Source of the DNA: Hormiphora californensis
Taxonomy: Eukaryota; Ctenophora; Tentaculata; Cydippida; Pleurobrachiidae
Direction: 5' to 3'
DNA: 64,000 bases
NCBI GenBank assembly: GCA_020137815.1
Contig: CM035355.1
Coordinates: 7,626,091 to 7,690,090, forward strand
The position numbers were made by a program, and so were the translations under genes. Of the stretch, positions 31,254 through 42,795 are shown piece by piece. Within the stretch, counting starts at the first letter, position 1. Every line of letters starts with the position of its first letter. The notes beneath the pieces are model-generated. The model had not been told where the DNA came from. It was given only the letters and a program-made list of their open reading frames with translations, and did not search any database.

Positions 31254-33046
31254 TTACTCTTCAAGTGATTGGCAAGTTAGCTGCTCAGGAATGGCATCAA
31301 GTTGAATTGACCTTAGTCCGCACATCTCATAGCTCAGGTTTTCAGTGCACTGGAAACCGTACAAAAATGCTGTTAATAAAATATTTTCTTTTACATAGTA
31401 GCGCTCCAAAGAGTTCACGCACTGATATAATTCATAGAGTTCCCTTCCTACTACAAGCTTTTCAAGGCATTTCCGTTTGAGGAATCCTCCGACCACTCTA
31501 ATAGGACACTCGTTGATGTCCGTAGATATCATTCGCTTTGTTGTTGCGGGTCTTTTAGCTGCAAGAGAGAGTGTGTGAGAGAGTGTGTGTTTTAACCAGA
31601 GCCGTGGAACTACTGCAGAGGTCCAAATAGTCGTGTTGCGCAACGTGGGGCAGAGCCAGTTTTTGATAAACACCCTTTTTGCTTACAGGTTAGGATTTAA
31701 TTTTATGTGAATAACTAATGTATGTGATGTAATATAAACTCACCACCGTATGGTTTTTTCGACGTTGGGCGTATTGGTGGCCTTGTAGTTTTTTTCCTAG
31801 GTTCCGTAAGTGTTTCTTGTTTCTGGGCGAGTTCTGACTTCCCCGATCTCTCTCATACACCAAACTTTTGTGGTCCGCGTGAAAGGACCAAATCAAAGAA
31901 GCCCTATCTTGAAAAAGTTATAGTTTATTATCGGAAAGATCATACACTGGTCACGAGCTATATGTGCATTCAATTATGTGCATTCAGTATTCATGTGTAG
32001 ACGTATCAGGCATCTACGTTCGTGTGGGACTGTGCATGTGAATGCACTATAAAACAGTTGACATTTTATACTTGGTATGGCAGTAACGGGAGCTCTTTGG
32101 TTAGGGAGAGAGGGTCCAAGCAGGTAACCACTGATGGTCTACCAAACGTCATGTCCTTCTCCTCCGTGTATGGATGCCGAAACCAGCTCTCACTTGTCTG
32201 TGTCATCTGCTGCCTTGCACATCCAGGTACTGTCGGTCGTTAGTAAATCACGTCCATATTGGTCCTGGGTACCAAATACTGTGAGGTATCGGCATGAGGT
32301 ATCAGTGATTTGCCCACGCGAACGGGAGGTGCGATCAGTGATATACCGGTACACTTTATACAAAAACTACATGGTATGTACTGAACATTTATTTTGCTAC
32401 ATGTATAAATTGAGTGCAGTTTTAACTTTATACCTTGATGACACCATATATTCCGGACTTTCCGTTGTTGTTGGTACAGGCAATAGCAAGCAGTTTAACA
32501 GAGGGAGAAAGGTCAACGTGACTTGCCTTATCCCACCTGGAAAATATTGGGTATCTGTTTGTCGCAGAAAAATGTATATGTTTGTTTGTTTATTTTCTTG
32601 TTAGCATACATATAGTATATACTCACTGTTCTTCATGCTCTGTTTCCACTCTCTCTCCGTCCACATATATCTCTATATCATCATTACAGGTTATGATCAA
32701 TTTGTATCCGTCCACTGCAGCACCCACTCCTAAAACAATGAAATTTTAATGTATGAGCGTACTGAACATTCTAATTCCAAGGCTCAAAGACAAAAAACCC
32801 TACAACCCTACGGTGAGAGATTGCCCTGCACTCGAAAAAATGAATTCGGTCGGTGTACCCTTTTAGGATAAGATGGTAACGGTGATCACATAGCTCCTAT
32901 ACTGCAGGGATCACAAACAACAAACAACGGAGGGGTGGGATCAACAGAAAACCTGAATATGTACATAATAGCACAATGAACTTACCTGCTAGTAGAACAG
33001 CAACTAAAAAGATAATCTTCTCCAAGGCACGCTGTAACCCCAACAT
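31254..33046 (-). CDS. Secreted protein with galactose-binding-like and PAN-like regions
   Basis: Exon 1 (33,046-32,986) encodes a signal peptide, MLGLQRALEKIIFLVAVLLAG. Exon 2 (32,729-32,637) gives GYKLIITCNDDIEIYVDGERV. Exon 3 (32,536-32,434) gives SPSVKLLAIACTNNNGKSGI. A further exon near 32,285-32,080 gives LLTTDSTWMCKAADDTD and, one frame over, SWFRHPYTEEKDMTFGR. This order is typical of a galactose-binding-like beta-sandwich found in invertebrate extracellular proteins. The 3' open frame ending at 31,254 begins with a TTIWTSAVV-like end of that domain and then ECPIRVVGGFLKRKC and a Cys-patterned stretch reminiscent of PAN/Apple. Phases disagree by one base at exon 3-4 and inside exon 4. 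Ligand and role are unknown. Confidence 0.55.
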
Positions 33047-33627
33047 CGATTGGCATTTCAACAAGCTGCAACCGTCTCAAAAGCGGGGTTTATAAAGAAC
33101 CTTTATTATGTAATTCACGTCTCTATTGAAGATGCGAATTAATTTTATAGCTAATGTCGCGTTATCTTAGGGAACTCAACGGCGCCGTTATCTATTATCC
33201 AATTGTTTGCGATTGATTTCTTTGATGCACAATAATATGGGTGGGTGGTTACCCCGAAATTGCTGCGACAATTGGTTATCTTTCCTAGAATTTGACGTGA
33301 TGATTTTAGTGGAAGCTGGGGAGCATAAAAAAGAAAAGAATTGCAGCAAAGAAGAGACTTGGGCACGTCGCGCCCCTCATGTTCACACGCCCGTAGGGCG
33401 ATCCCCTCACATACGGGGCTACGCGGGCAAAGAAGAGACTTGAAAAAGAAAATACAATTACAACCTCTACTACTGTTTATTGATCTATTACTGAATATTG
33501 ATCCAACAGGATTTGCCCATAATCTTTATAACAGGGCCTTATAGGGCCTAAAACCCCAAATTTTATTCATTTATTTTGAACTCCATCGTATTGTAGCAAG
33601 CATGCTATTGGAGTCCCAAAAAAACAT

Positions 33628-34560
33628 GAAGTCGGATTTTTGAAGTTGTCACTCCCCCTCCCCCCCCCCCCTTGGGTGGCATGCGATGTTTTTTTGCACG
33701 CCGGAAACTTTTTTTGGAATTTAGGATAGAAACTACACATCTTTGTGTTTTAGTAAATTTCATAATCTTTCTCATCAAATGTTATTTAAGCCTATCAAAC
33801 CTAGGAGAAAATTTACCAGAATACACTAATACAGAGACCTACTCACCTGAAACTTCAAACTACTGAGAGAATCGTAATGTTACCCAGTCGCTTGTAGTGG
33901 GAAAACGGTAATGGAAAACGGAGATACGGTAAGAGGACGCGCAACCGTGGCCAGTCAGGGCGCTAGTACGTGTTGAACACATGCACTTTTTACCGTGCGT
34001 TATGCAAAGTGTGCGGCTCATTACTGTATTTCCATTACGGTAATGCGACTACAAGCGGCGCTGTTAGCATTTCAAGGAATGCCATTTACAAGGGGTCCCA
34101 ACTGCATTTGAAATTACTTGTGTTCTGAATGTCTGAATAAAATCTGGCAAACGCGAGAACTGCTGTAGCTCCCATAAGCTGCAAACCCTCTGAACCTACT
34201 CTCGTTTCTTTCAAATAGGGAGTGCAAGAGTGGTCAGAGCATAGGCTTTGCATTTTATCGCAAAATTTTTCATTAAATCGCAAAAATTCTCACTCCCTCC
34301 GCAAGCTATCCGTGAAGAACAATAGTATTGGAACGTGATTGCAGTGATGAAGATCCCATGATCACTATAGGGGTTACGGTCAATGGACAATGTCATGTAC
34401 CCGGAAGACTCCACAGTTATAGTCGAATTTTTTAATCAAGGGACAGGCCGGGTAGGCGGTAAATGTTAACCAGATCTGAGAGAAAACATACGTGCAAAAC
34501 CACGTTTTTGTCCATAACTCAGTCATTTCTTTAAAATCCGACTTTATAGAAAAGAACAAC
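33628..34560. mobile_element. Element with GTCGGATTTTTTGAA-type ends, nested MITE
   Basis: The left end GAAGTCGGATTTTTGAAGTTG and the right end AAAATCCGACTTTATAG resemble the inverted ends of the palindrome at 40,375-40,531. The interior holds the second CGCTTGTAGT MITE (33,889-34,063) and no recognisable gene. The boundaries are approximate. Confidence 0.45.
33889..34063. mobile_element. CGCTTGTAGT MITE, copy 2
   Basis: Same family as 16,859-17,040: it starts CGCTTGTAGTGGGAAAACGG, contains CAGTCAGGGCGCTAGTACGT, and ends GCGACTACAAGCGGCGCTG. About 175 bp long. Confidence 0.8.
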
Positions 34561-34864
34561 TGATTAAAGTAAAACTCAATGGAACGCACTGAATTAAAAT
34601 TGTTAAAATCAAAACCACACACCAGCTTGCTATATTCTAAACAGCTTTTTTTTAGAACAATCATAACCCGGCACCTGTATCTATGCTTGCAATTGTTCTG
34701 TATAACAGGCATAAAAACTACCATGGGCCCTGGCGTCATTGACAGCTGTGGGTGGGGGATAGTGTAAACTGTCAAGCACTCTTTCACAAAGAGAGGATCA
34801 AAACTTTCAATTTAAGATGAATAAATATACTATTAGAAAACAACAAAAGTCAATTAATCAGCTA

Positions 34865-35834
34865 CTATCGGACAAAGTTGAGAATCAGAGCAATGAAAAG
34901 GAGTAGAGTGATGCTGGGAGTGAGGTTGGAGGGAGAAGAGTTGCACTCGTGCCCATTGTTGCACGTGTAGATATCACAATTATATCTCCTTGGGTTCTTT
35001 CCCCAGATCGTATCTCCGCATAATTCATCTGAAATAGAGAGTTTTCAGATCTATGAAATGTGAATTTGATATTCTGTCAGGCCAATGCTCTGACCACGGT
35101 TCTCGCGAGAATAGGGTCAGGCTATGACAGGGGATGTTCTAAATCAGCCGGTACTGTACCGTCTTCAAGCTGGAATCCATCCACACAGCCCCAAGCAGCC
35201 CATCGGTAGCCGTCCCAGTCGTAGTTGACTCTGAAATGAAGTTAAACGTTGCGCTTGTGTAGCTCACACTACCTTTTATATCATCGGATCTATCGATTTG
35301 TGAAGGTTCATGAACCTTCATAGATCCGATGAAATCCTATATTGATAATCTAGGTACGCTAACCTGTAGCAGTATTCCTGATCTTGGCACAGATATGTGT
35401 CATTACAAAGAGTATCGTGGAGCTGACCAGCACAGTACCTGCATCGCAACCCTTCTGTTATCACTGTGAGGGGAATATATTGTAGTCATTGTAGTCGGCA
35501 GCCAATTGTTATGTGAAGAAATTGAGAATGAGATACTGCAGTCAGCTGTAGACTGAAGTTGATGAGAAGAAGGCTAAAGATAATGAGAAGAAAATGCATT
35601 CTATATGCACAACAATTGTTTCAGTAAACGTGGAACTTTTCACCCAAATCTCAATCTCTTCTCAATCCCTTCAGTCTACTGACTGTTGTATCTCATTCAA
35701 ATGAGAGAATGAGAAGAGAAAGAGATACATTCATAGTCTGTCAGGCCAATGCTCCGCAGACAGGTCATAGTAGACTTACCAACGAGAGAACAGAGAACTA
35801 CACCAGCAATTATCAAACCAGTTGTTCGGTTCAT
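34865..35834 (-). CDS. Ly6/uPAR-type three-finger protein, GPI-anchored (four exons)
   Basis: Exons 35,834-35,780; 35,454-35,364; 35,230-35,160; 35,028-34,865 join in frame to 126 residues with no break. Exon 1 is a signal peptide (MNRTTGLIIAGVVLCSLV). The mature part begins EGLRCRYCAGQLHD and contains ten cysteines spaced as in three-finger folds, ending GHECNSS with the diagnostic Cys-Asn. A hydrophobic tail (ITLLLFIALILNFVR) follows and should be replaced by a GPI anchor. All introns are GT-AG; the exon 3 donor GTACAG is weak. Such proteins act at the cell surface as receptor modulators; the partner is unknown. Introns 1 and 3 each carry a TCAGGCCAATGCTC short repeat. Confidence 0.85.
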
Positions 35835-35875
35835 CGTGATTTTATCCTTCCGTCATTTTACAAGTCTCTAGGTAG

Positions 35876-38122
35876 ATTCAAGATTCAAAAATTCAAGATT
35901 CAAGATTAGTAAAGAGCACTATTTAAACAGACTAAGTGCAGTTGAAAATTACACAAAATGTTACTAGTAGGATAGAGGTTATGAGAGCGTGTAGCAATCC
36001 CAAGATTAAGGAAAGCAACTCATAGCATCATGATGGGGCAGGGTAGGGGAGTTTAATATTATTCTACTTCAGTTGAGGGGAAGTGTACAAATTATACAAA
36101 GGTCAAGGAAGATCAATATACCTGTTCCAAAGGCCAAAACGTGGAAATGTGAAAAATAGCCTCGACTAAGAAAAGGATTGGACTCTATAGAGCTGTAGTA
36201 TGAAAGAAACTAATGCCATATGGTCCCAAGTGTGTGTATGTACAGGGACACCTGGCGCAGTTCTGAACACGGAGTTCTCAGCTCTTAGAGAAATCTGAGT
36301 TATTGCAATCTGCTTCTCCACTCAATAATTCAAATTGAATGTAGAGGCCCCCTAGAGACCCCTTGAGGCCCCCAGAGGCCCCTAGAGGCCCCTAGAGGCC
36401 CCTAGAGGCCCCCTAGAGACCCCTTGAGACCCCTTGAGACCCCTAAAGGCCCCCTAGAGGGCCCCTAAAGGCCCCCTAGAGGCCCCCTTGAGACCCCTAA
36501 AGGCCCCCTAGAGGCCCCTAGAGGCCCCCAGAGGCCCCCTAGAGGCCCCTAGAGGCCCCCAGAAGCCCCCAGAGGCCCCCTAGAGACCCCTTGAGGCCCC
36601 CAGAGGCCCCTAGAGGCCCCTAGAAGCCCCTAGAGGACCCTAGAGGCCCCTAGAGGCCCCTAGAGGCCCCCTAGAGACCCCTTGAGACCCCTAGAGGCCC
36701 CTAGAAGCCCCCTAGAGACCCCTAGAGGCCCCTTGAGACCCCTAAAGGCCCCCTAGAGGCCCCTAGAGGCCCCCAGAGGCCCCCTAGAGGCCCCTAGAGG
36801 CCCCCAGAGGCCCCTAGAGGCCCCCTAGAAGCCCCTAGAGGCCCCTAGAGGGACCCCTAGAGGCCCCTAGAGGACCCTAGAGGACCCTAGAGGACCCTAG
36901 AGGACCCTAGAGGCCCCCAGAGGCCCCCTAGATGCCCCTAGAGGACCCTAGATTCAAGATTCAAAAATTCAAGATTCAAGATTAGTAAAGAGCACTATTT
37001 AAACAGACTAAGTGCAGTTGAAAATTACACAAAATGTTACTAGTAGGATAGAGGTTATGAGAGCGTGTAGCAATCCCAAGATTAAGGAAAGCAACTCATA
37101 GCATCATGATGGGGCAGGGTAGGGGAGTTTAATATTATTCTACTTCAGTTGAGGGGAAGTGTACAAATTATACAAAGGTCAAGGAAGATCAATATACCTG
37201 TTCCAAAGGCCAAAACGTGGAAATGTGAAAAATAGCCTCGACTAAGAGAAGGATTGGACTCTAGAGTATGAAAGAAACTAATGCCATATGGTCCCAAGTG
37301 TGTGTATGTACAGGGACACCTGGCGCAGTTCTGAACACGGAGTTCTCAGCTCTTAGAGAAATCTGAGTTATTGCAATCTGCTTCTCCACTCAATAATTCA
37401 AATTGAATGTAGAGGCCCCCTAGAGACCCCTTGAGGCCCCCAGAGGCCCCTAGAGGCCCCTAGAGGCCCCTAGAGGCCCCCTAGAGACCCCTTGAGACCC
37501 CTTGAGACCCCTAAAGGCCCCCTAGAGGGCCCCTAAAGGCCCCCTAGTGGCCCCCTTGAGACCCCTAAAGGCCCCCTAGAGGCCCCTAGAGGCCCCTAGA
37601 GGCCCCTAGAGGCCCCCTAGAGACCCCTTGAGACCCCTTGAGACCCCTAAAGGCCCCCTAGAGGGCCCCCAGAGGCCCCCTAGAGGCCCCCTTGAGACCC
37701 CTAAAGGCCCCCTAGAGGCCCCTAGAGGCCCCCAGAGGCCCCCTAGAGGCCCCTAGAGGCCCCCAGAAGCCCCCAGAGGCCCCCTAGAGACCCCTTGAGG
37801 CCCCCAGAGGCCCCTAGAGGCCCCTAGAAGCCCCTAGAGGACCCTAGAGGCCCCTAGAGGCCCCCTAGAGACCCCTTGAGACCCCTAGAGGCCCCCAGAG
37901 GCCCCCTAGAGGCCCCCAGAGGCCCCTAGAGGCCCCCTAGAAGCCCCTAGAGGCCCCTAGAGGGACCCCTAGAGGCCCCTAGAGGACCCTAGAGGACCCT
38001 AGAGGCCCCCAGAGGCCCCCTAGATGCCCCTAGAGGACCCTAAAGGACCCTAGAGGCCCCCTAGAGGCCCCTAAAAGCCCCTAGAGGCCCCTAGAGGCCC
38101 CTAAAGGCCCCAGAGGCCCCAA
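35876..38122. repeat. 1.08-kb tandem duplication carrying GC-rich minisatellites
   Basis: The first unit starts near 35,876 and the second near 36,952 (offset 1,076 bp). Each has about 450 bp of unique sequence (from GATTCAAAAATTCAAGATTC to AATTCAAATTGAATG) followed by 600-700 bp of a 10-11-bp minisatellite of the type CCCCTAGAGGC (36,336-36,950; 37,410-38,122). The two single-copy parts differ only by a few substitutions and a short indel (GAGCTGTAGTATG versus GAGTATG), so the duplication is recent. Confidence 0.9.
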
Positions 38123-38184
38123 ATCGAGAAGAAAACATATAATATGGGGCCAGAAATCACTCAAACTTGCTGATTTATCGCAAA

Positions 38185-38525
38185 AATAAGGTGACCCGAA
38201 TTAGCCGCTTTGCCTGTGACCCGAATTACAAACATGACCCGAATTAGACACACTGTTTTATGACGTCATTTTGGTAAATCAATAATGACGTAATTCCTTC
38301 AAAAACTTAGCCAATAAGTGCTGAATTATCCCATTGGATAAAATCATATGTTTTCTTCTCGAAAAAATTCCGCAAATTCACGGGAATACCAATTGAATCC
38401 AAAATGGGGAAATGAACGATATTCCGTATTTCAAATTTTCCCGCCAAATCTTGTTACATTAGAATGGCCCGAATTACAAACAAGTGACCCGAATTACCAA
38501 CTGACCCGAATTACCCCCTCCTACC
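38185..38525. repeat. Clustered GACCCGAATTA motifs
   Basis: Six copies of GACCCGAATTA (one is GGCCCGAATTA), three at 38,193-38,250 and three at 38,466-38,520, all in the same orientation. They flank a 200-bp A/T-rich core. The right edge ends CCCTCCTACCCTATTG, resembling the end of the element at 53,124-54,801. Confidence 0.7.
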
Positions 38526-38814
38526 CTATTGCCCAGAAAATTGAGACATTGCACAAAATGATATTTAAATCTACCAAAGCACATCACTATGTTTGAGCTG
38601 GGAGCGTTTGAAGACAAAGGGGAGGTCTGATCCGAGTGCCCCAGAAAAGTATAATTGAAGGATGCGCGAGAGAATGGGGGCACGAGCAAAGTGGTGATGT
38701 ACTGCAAATGCAGCAGGTGGCTGGTATAATACAAAACACAGAGATCTACAGAGTATTATATATACACAATAGAAGAAGCTTGCTCTCCCTCTAAAGAGCG
38801 TGTATACAGCGAGG

Positions 38815-38817
<3 letters not shown>

Positions 38818-38910
<93 letters not shown>

Positions 38911-38984
38911 TAGAGAGAGAGAGAGCGGAAGAGAGAACGAGAAGCGACGAAGAGCAGAGAGACGGATGACGAGAGAGGAGAGAG

Positions 38985-39030
<46 letters not shown>
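38818..39030. repeat. (GA)n microsatellite
   Basis: Long (GA)n with short interruptions, adjoining the inverted copy of the window's first 760 bases. The Ser-Leu open frame on the minus strand is repeat translation. Confidence 0.95.
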
Positions 39031-39032
<2 letters not shown>

Positions 39033-39776
39033 GGTAGAGATAGGTAGAGAATGAGAGATTAGAGAATGAGAGAGGAAACAGACACTTGTATTGTACATTT
39101 TAAATCTCAGCTCAACATGTGGTCGCGTGTGGTGAGTATATCTCGAAGTTTAGCCCAGTAAACACACTGCTATATGATCTTTCTCTTCTTCTGGGTTGAC
39201 TTCCATTTCAGACAATTATAGAGTCTGGAAGACACACTACCGATTAGAGATCACGTCACCCAAATTACCTCAGCAGCCAGCATTTTTGACTGGCAATGTT
39301 TAGGCCCTTCCAATAATTAATATTTCGACAACAAAGTGTCCAAAACATTGTGATAAGTGATTGTGTTGGTGTTTGACAAACACTGTTTGTGTTTGTTCAT
39401 TTAGACCGCTTGAGCCACTCAGTCCGGCTTTGAACTTTTTGTACGGTCCCGCGGGATCCCCGGGGGGACAAATGGTCCAAGCACCGCTCTGGTACCGGCT
39501 GCTACACTGTAGCCTATAACACTGAAGGTACCAGATTGGTGCTGTAGGTCCTATCAGTCTACACGTTTTGCTGATAGCCGTCCTTGAACCGTTCGGGCGC
39601 GCACAGACTGTTCATGCGTGATCATGTCCATGCGTGGACAAGATTTTGATCAAGTCACGCAGACTGTTCAAGCTTGATCATCTGATCAAGCTTGGACAGT
39701 TAAAACTGAAACTTATTCATATCAAATCAAAAACCACTGTACCCGACTAATTTTGATACTCTGAATCACGTAAGCT
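39010..39776. repeat. Inverted copy of 1-760
   Basis: Reverse-complement match to the start of the window, ending at TGAATCACGTAAGC. Its right half forms the left arm of the palindrome at 39,595-40,360. Confidence 0.8.
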
Positions 39777-40360
39777 AGTTTTCAAATCCTTCGGAGGTCG
39801 GGAAAGTGTCCTAATTGCGCATAATTGGGTCTAATTGACCCTACTTACAACTTGTCACCTGGAAATGACGTGAGGGCACTTCTCCGACTAATTTTGATAT
39901 GCTGAATCACATAAGCAACTTTTCCAAGCCCCAGAGGTCGGGAAATGTCCTAATTGAGCAATTAAGGTCAATTAGACTCAATTATACTCAATTAGGACAC
40001 TTTCCCGACCTCTGGGGGCGTGGAAAAGTTGTTTATGTGATTCAGCGTATCAAAATTAGTCGGAAAAGTGCCCTCACATAAGCGTCTATTATTTTCAGGT
40101 GACAAGTTTTAAGTGGGGTCAATTAGACCCAATTATGCCCAATTAGAACACTTTCCTGACCTCTGACAGATTTGAAAACTAGCTTACGTGATTCAGAGTA
40201 TCAAAATCAGTCTGGTACAGTGGTTTTTGCTGATATGAATAAGTTTCAGTTTTTACTGTCCAAGCTTGATCAGATGATCAAGCTTGAACAGTCTGCGTGA
40301 CTTGATCAAAATCTTGTCCACGCATGGACATGATCACGCATGAACAGTCTGTGCGCGCCC
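39595..40360. repeat. 766-bp near-perfect palindrome (foldback element)
   Basis: The arms start and end with GGGCGCGCACAGACTG and its complement, meeting near 39,978. The right arm repeats the left with about 10% differences, including TCAAGCTTGATCA and TGATTCAGAGTATCAAAA segments. Within it, AGGTCGGGAAATGTCCTAATTG is itself repeated. No ORF is explained by it. Confidence 0.9.
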
Positions 40361-40374
40361 TTCGTCCCATTTTC

Positions 40375-40531
40375 ATAAAGTCGGATTTTTTGAAACTGTC
40401 ACCCCAAAATGACCGCGCATGTGAAATTTATCAATTTTGACGCGCACACCACACGTTAACATGTGATGTGACGCGCAAAAACATTCCGCGCATGAAAAGG
40501 GGGGTGACAGTTTCAAAAAATCCGACTTTAT
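40375..40531. repeat. Palindrome, ATAAAGTCGGATTTTTTGAA ends
   Basis: About 157 bp with arms of about 30 bp, from ATAAAGTCGGATTTTTTG to its complement. It begins 15 bp after the preceding palindrome. Confidence 0.85.
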
Positions 40532-40554
40532 TTGAGGATCGGCGGAGACATTTC

Positions 40555-40799
40555 TAAAGGAAAACCCAAGCAACAATAGCCCTCACTTGGGTTTTGTGAA
40601 ATTTCCCACGGTCATTGCTCCACCCCCTGATGAGATAGAGACTTGAAATTTTGTAGTGAGGTAGAACTCGACATGATCTATCCAACTACAATTTGTAGTA
40701 CAAAATTTCAAGTCTCTATCTCATCAGGGGGTGAAGCAATGATCGTGGGAAATTTCACAAAACCCAAGTGAGGGCTATTGTTGCTTGGGTTTTCCTTTA
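40555..40799. repeat. Palindromic MITE, AAAGGAAAACCCAAGC ends
   Basis: About 245 bp with arms of roughly 110 bp (AAAGGAAAACCCAAGCAACA and TTGAAATTTTG segments mirrored). Diverged relatives lie at 27,541-27,770 and 55,860-56,080. Confidence 0.9.
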
Positions 40800-41627
40800 C
40801 CCCGTGGGCCCGTCCAATTTCAAGTGCCAATGGAGGCATGTGATAATGATGTGGGACAGTCGACATGTGACGGGGACCGCCGCGGGGACGACATGGACTT
40901 CCTCGCGCGGACCTTGAATCGTCCATCATGGCTCACGGGAGGTGCGCGCGGTTTACATTCGCGCCATCCTTCCCATACAACTCTCCCCGCGCCCTACAAC
41001 TTCTCACCCTGTCTACACGTTTTCTGCACAAATCTATCCGCACAGATTCTCTCTCCACTCACCCCTTTTCCCTGCCACGTCACCGGACTGTGCGTGTTCC
41101 AGAAGGTGTGGAGCTACATAGAACATTGTTACCCGAATAGTGGCGCATCCGGTAGAATATTCTGGAAAGGTGTAGAACCTGCACCCTGGATTCTGCAGCA
41201 TAAAGGTATTAGGGCGTTTTAATTGATTTACAAGGAAAGGAAAAGGAAAATGGTCTGAGTTTCCTGTAAATTGTGGATAAGTTGTATTTACATTTTACAT
41301 AGAACAAAAAAATACAGCCTTTAACCTCTTGGCACCCGCAGCTACAGAGTTAAATAGTTTCAAATTAGATCAAAATCTGTCTGGCGGCGCCGACCCGATC
41401 TGAGTGCACTGTCATGAGAATCAAAACGGGGTCCGGCATCGCCAGACAAAGAAAGATGGGCTGCAGTTCAGCATAGGCTACATATCAAAACTTCTCCTTT
41501 ACTCGGCTTCTATTCTCCCAATACAAAAGGTATGAAAAATAAAAATAAGTTAAATGCACTGTTTCAATTAAATGTGATATTATGCGTATAAAAGTGTCTA
41601 TGAAATTATAGTATAGTAGTGTTATAG

Positions 41628-41633
41628 TTTATT
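41628..41633 (-). promoter_or_regulatory. Likely polyadenylation signal of PLOD
   Basis: TTTATT on the plus strand reads AATAAA on the PLOD strand, 66 nt past the stop codon. Confidence 0.5.
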
Positions 41634-41698
41634 TGAAAATTTCCCTTGATATAATAATTAGAAGTGTGTCAAAAAATAAAGTTCATTCAAAAGTTCCT

Positions 41699-42743
41699 CT
41701 AAGGATCGTTGAAACTAACAAGAATGTATCTGGTTCCTTTTGTGATCTCCTTACCCTCGTGGAAGTGTGTCAGCCGACCCGGGTGAATTAGAGTCCATCC
41801 AATCTGTAGGAGAGGGTGGTTAACTTGGGCGGTGTGGTTTGTAACCACTGGTTATACTGGGCAGTGTGGTTAGTAACCACTGGTTACATTATAGGATTTT
41901 GAGGGATTTCAAATTGAGAAAGCTAGGGTTCAATTGGGTTAGAGAATATGGGGCATATTAGGTCACGTCCTGAACAGGTGGCCAGATCATTAATGTCTCT
42001 AGAATTGCTGCAACCCTAGTGAAAGGCATGACAGAGAAGTTAAAGAAGAAAAAGGGAGAAAACTAGAGAAAAAGAGGAACTGACAAGATGAGTTTTAAGT
42101 GAGCAGCATGAGAGAGAAAAAGAGAAACTGACAAGATGAGTTTTATGAGAGAGTACTTACATCAACATCCCTGACGAGACATTTCTGTCGAATGAAGTAG
42201 CTGCCACCACCCTGAAAAGTGAAATATGTGTCAAATGAGGGTGGGAATGGGAAGATCTATTGTAGTATCTCAGTTCTCAGAAAATATTGGGTTGATAAAG
42301 GCGGTTTCTTCTTCCACCCAAGCTCGAGTTACACACTTCCAATTAGCGTAAATCAACCAATCAAGCCAATTAACACACACTCTGCAGCAATTCTATCTCT
42401 TTGTCTAATTCGCTGCTTGCCGGTAAAAGCTGCCGCTCTTTTCGAGAAGGATATATTCTCTAGGATATTTTCTAGAGTATGTTCTAGATGAAAGGGAGGG
42501 ATCATTGTCCAATGTCCAATCAAAACATGCCACCACGGACAGCTTACTGCTGCAGTAGTATAGCTCTACAAACACACACTCCTCTAAGAGGAAGGATAAG
42601 GGGGTGTATGGAGCGAGCGAGAGAGAGAGCAGAGCGAGAGAGAGCGAGAGAGATGTGCGAGAGATAGAGCTCGCCTCGAATACGCTCTAGCTGGCGCGCT
42701 CGCTTAGAGCGATATCTCTATTCTGCGCCGTGACTCTATCCTA

Positions 42744-42795
<52 letters not shown>

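Noticed and set aside
40785-41222. 145-residue plus-strand frame starting MGFPLPRGP
   Set aside because: It begins in a palindrome, has no recognisable domain or splice context and no evidence of selection; not called.
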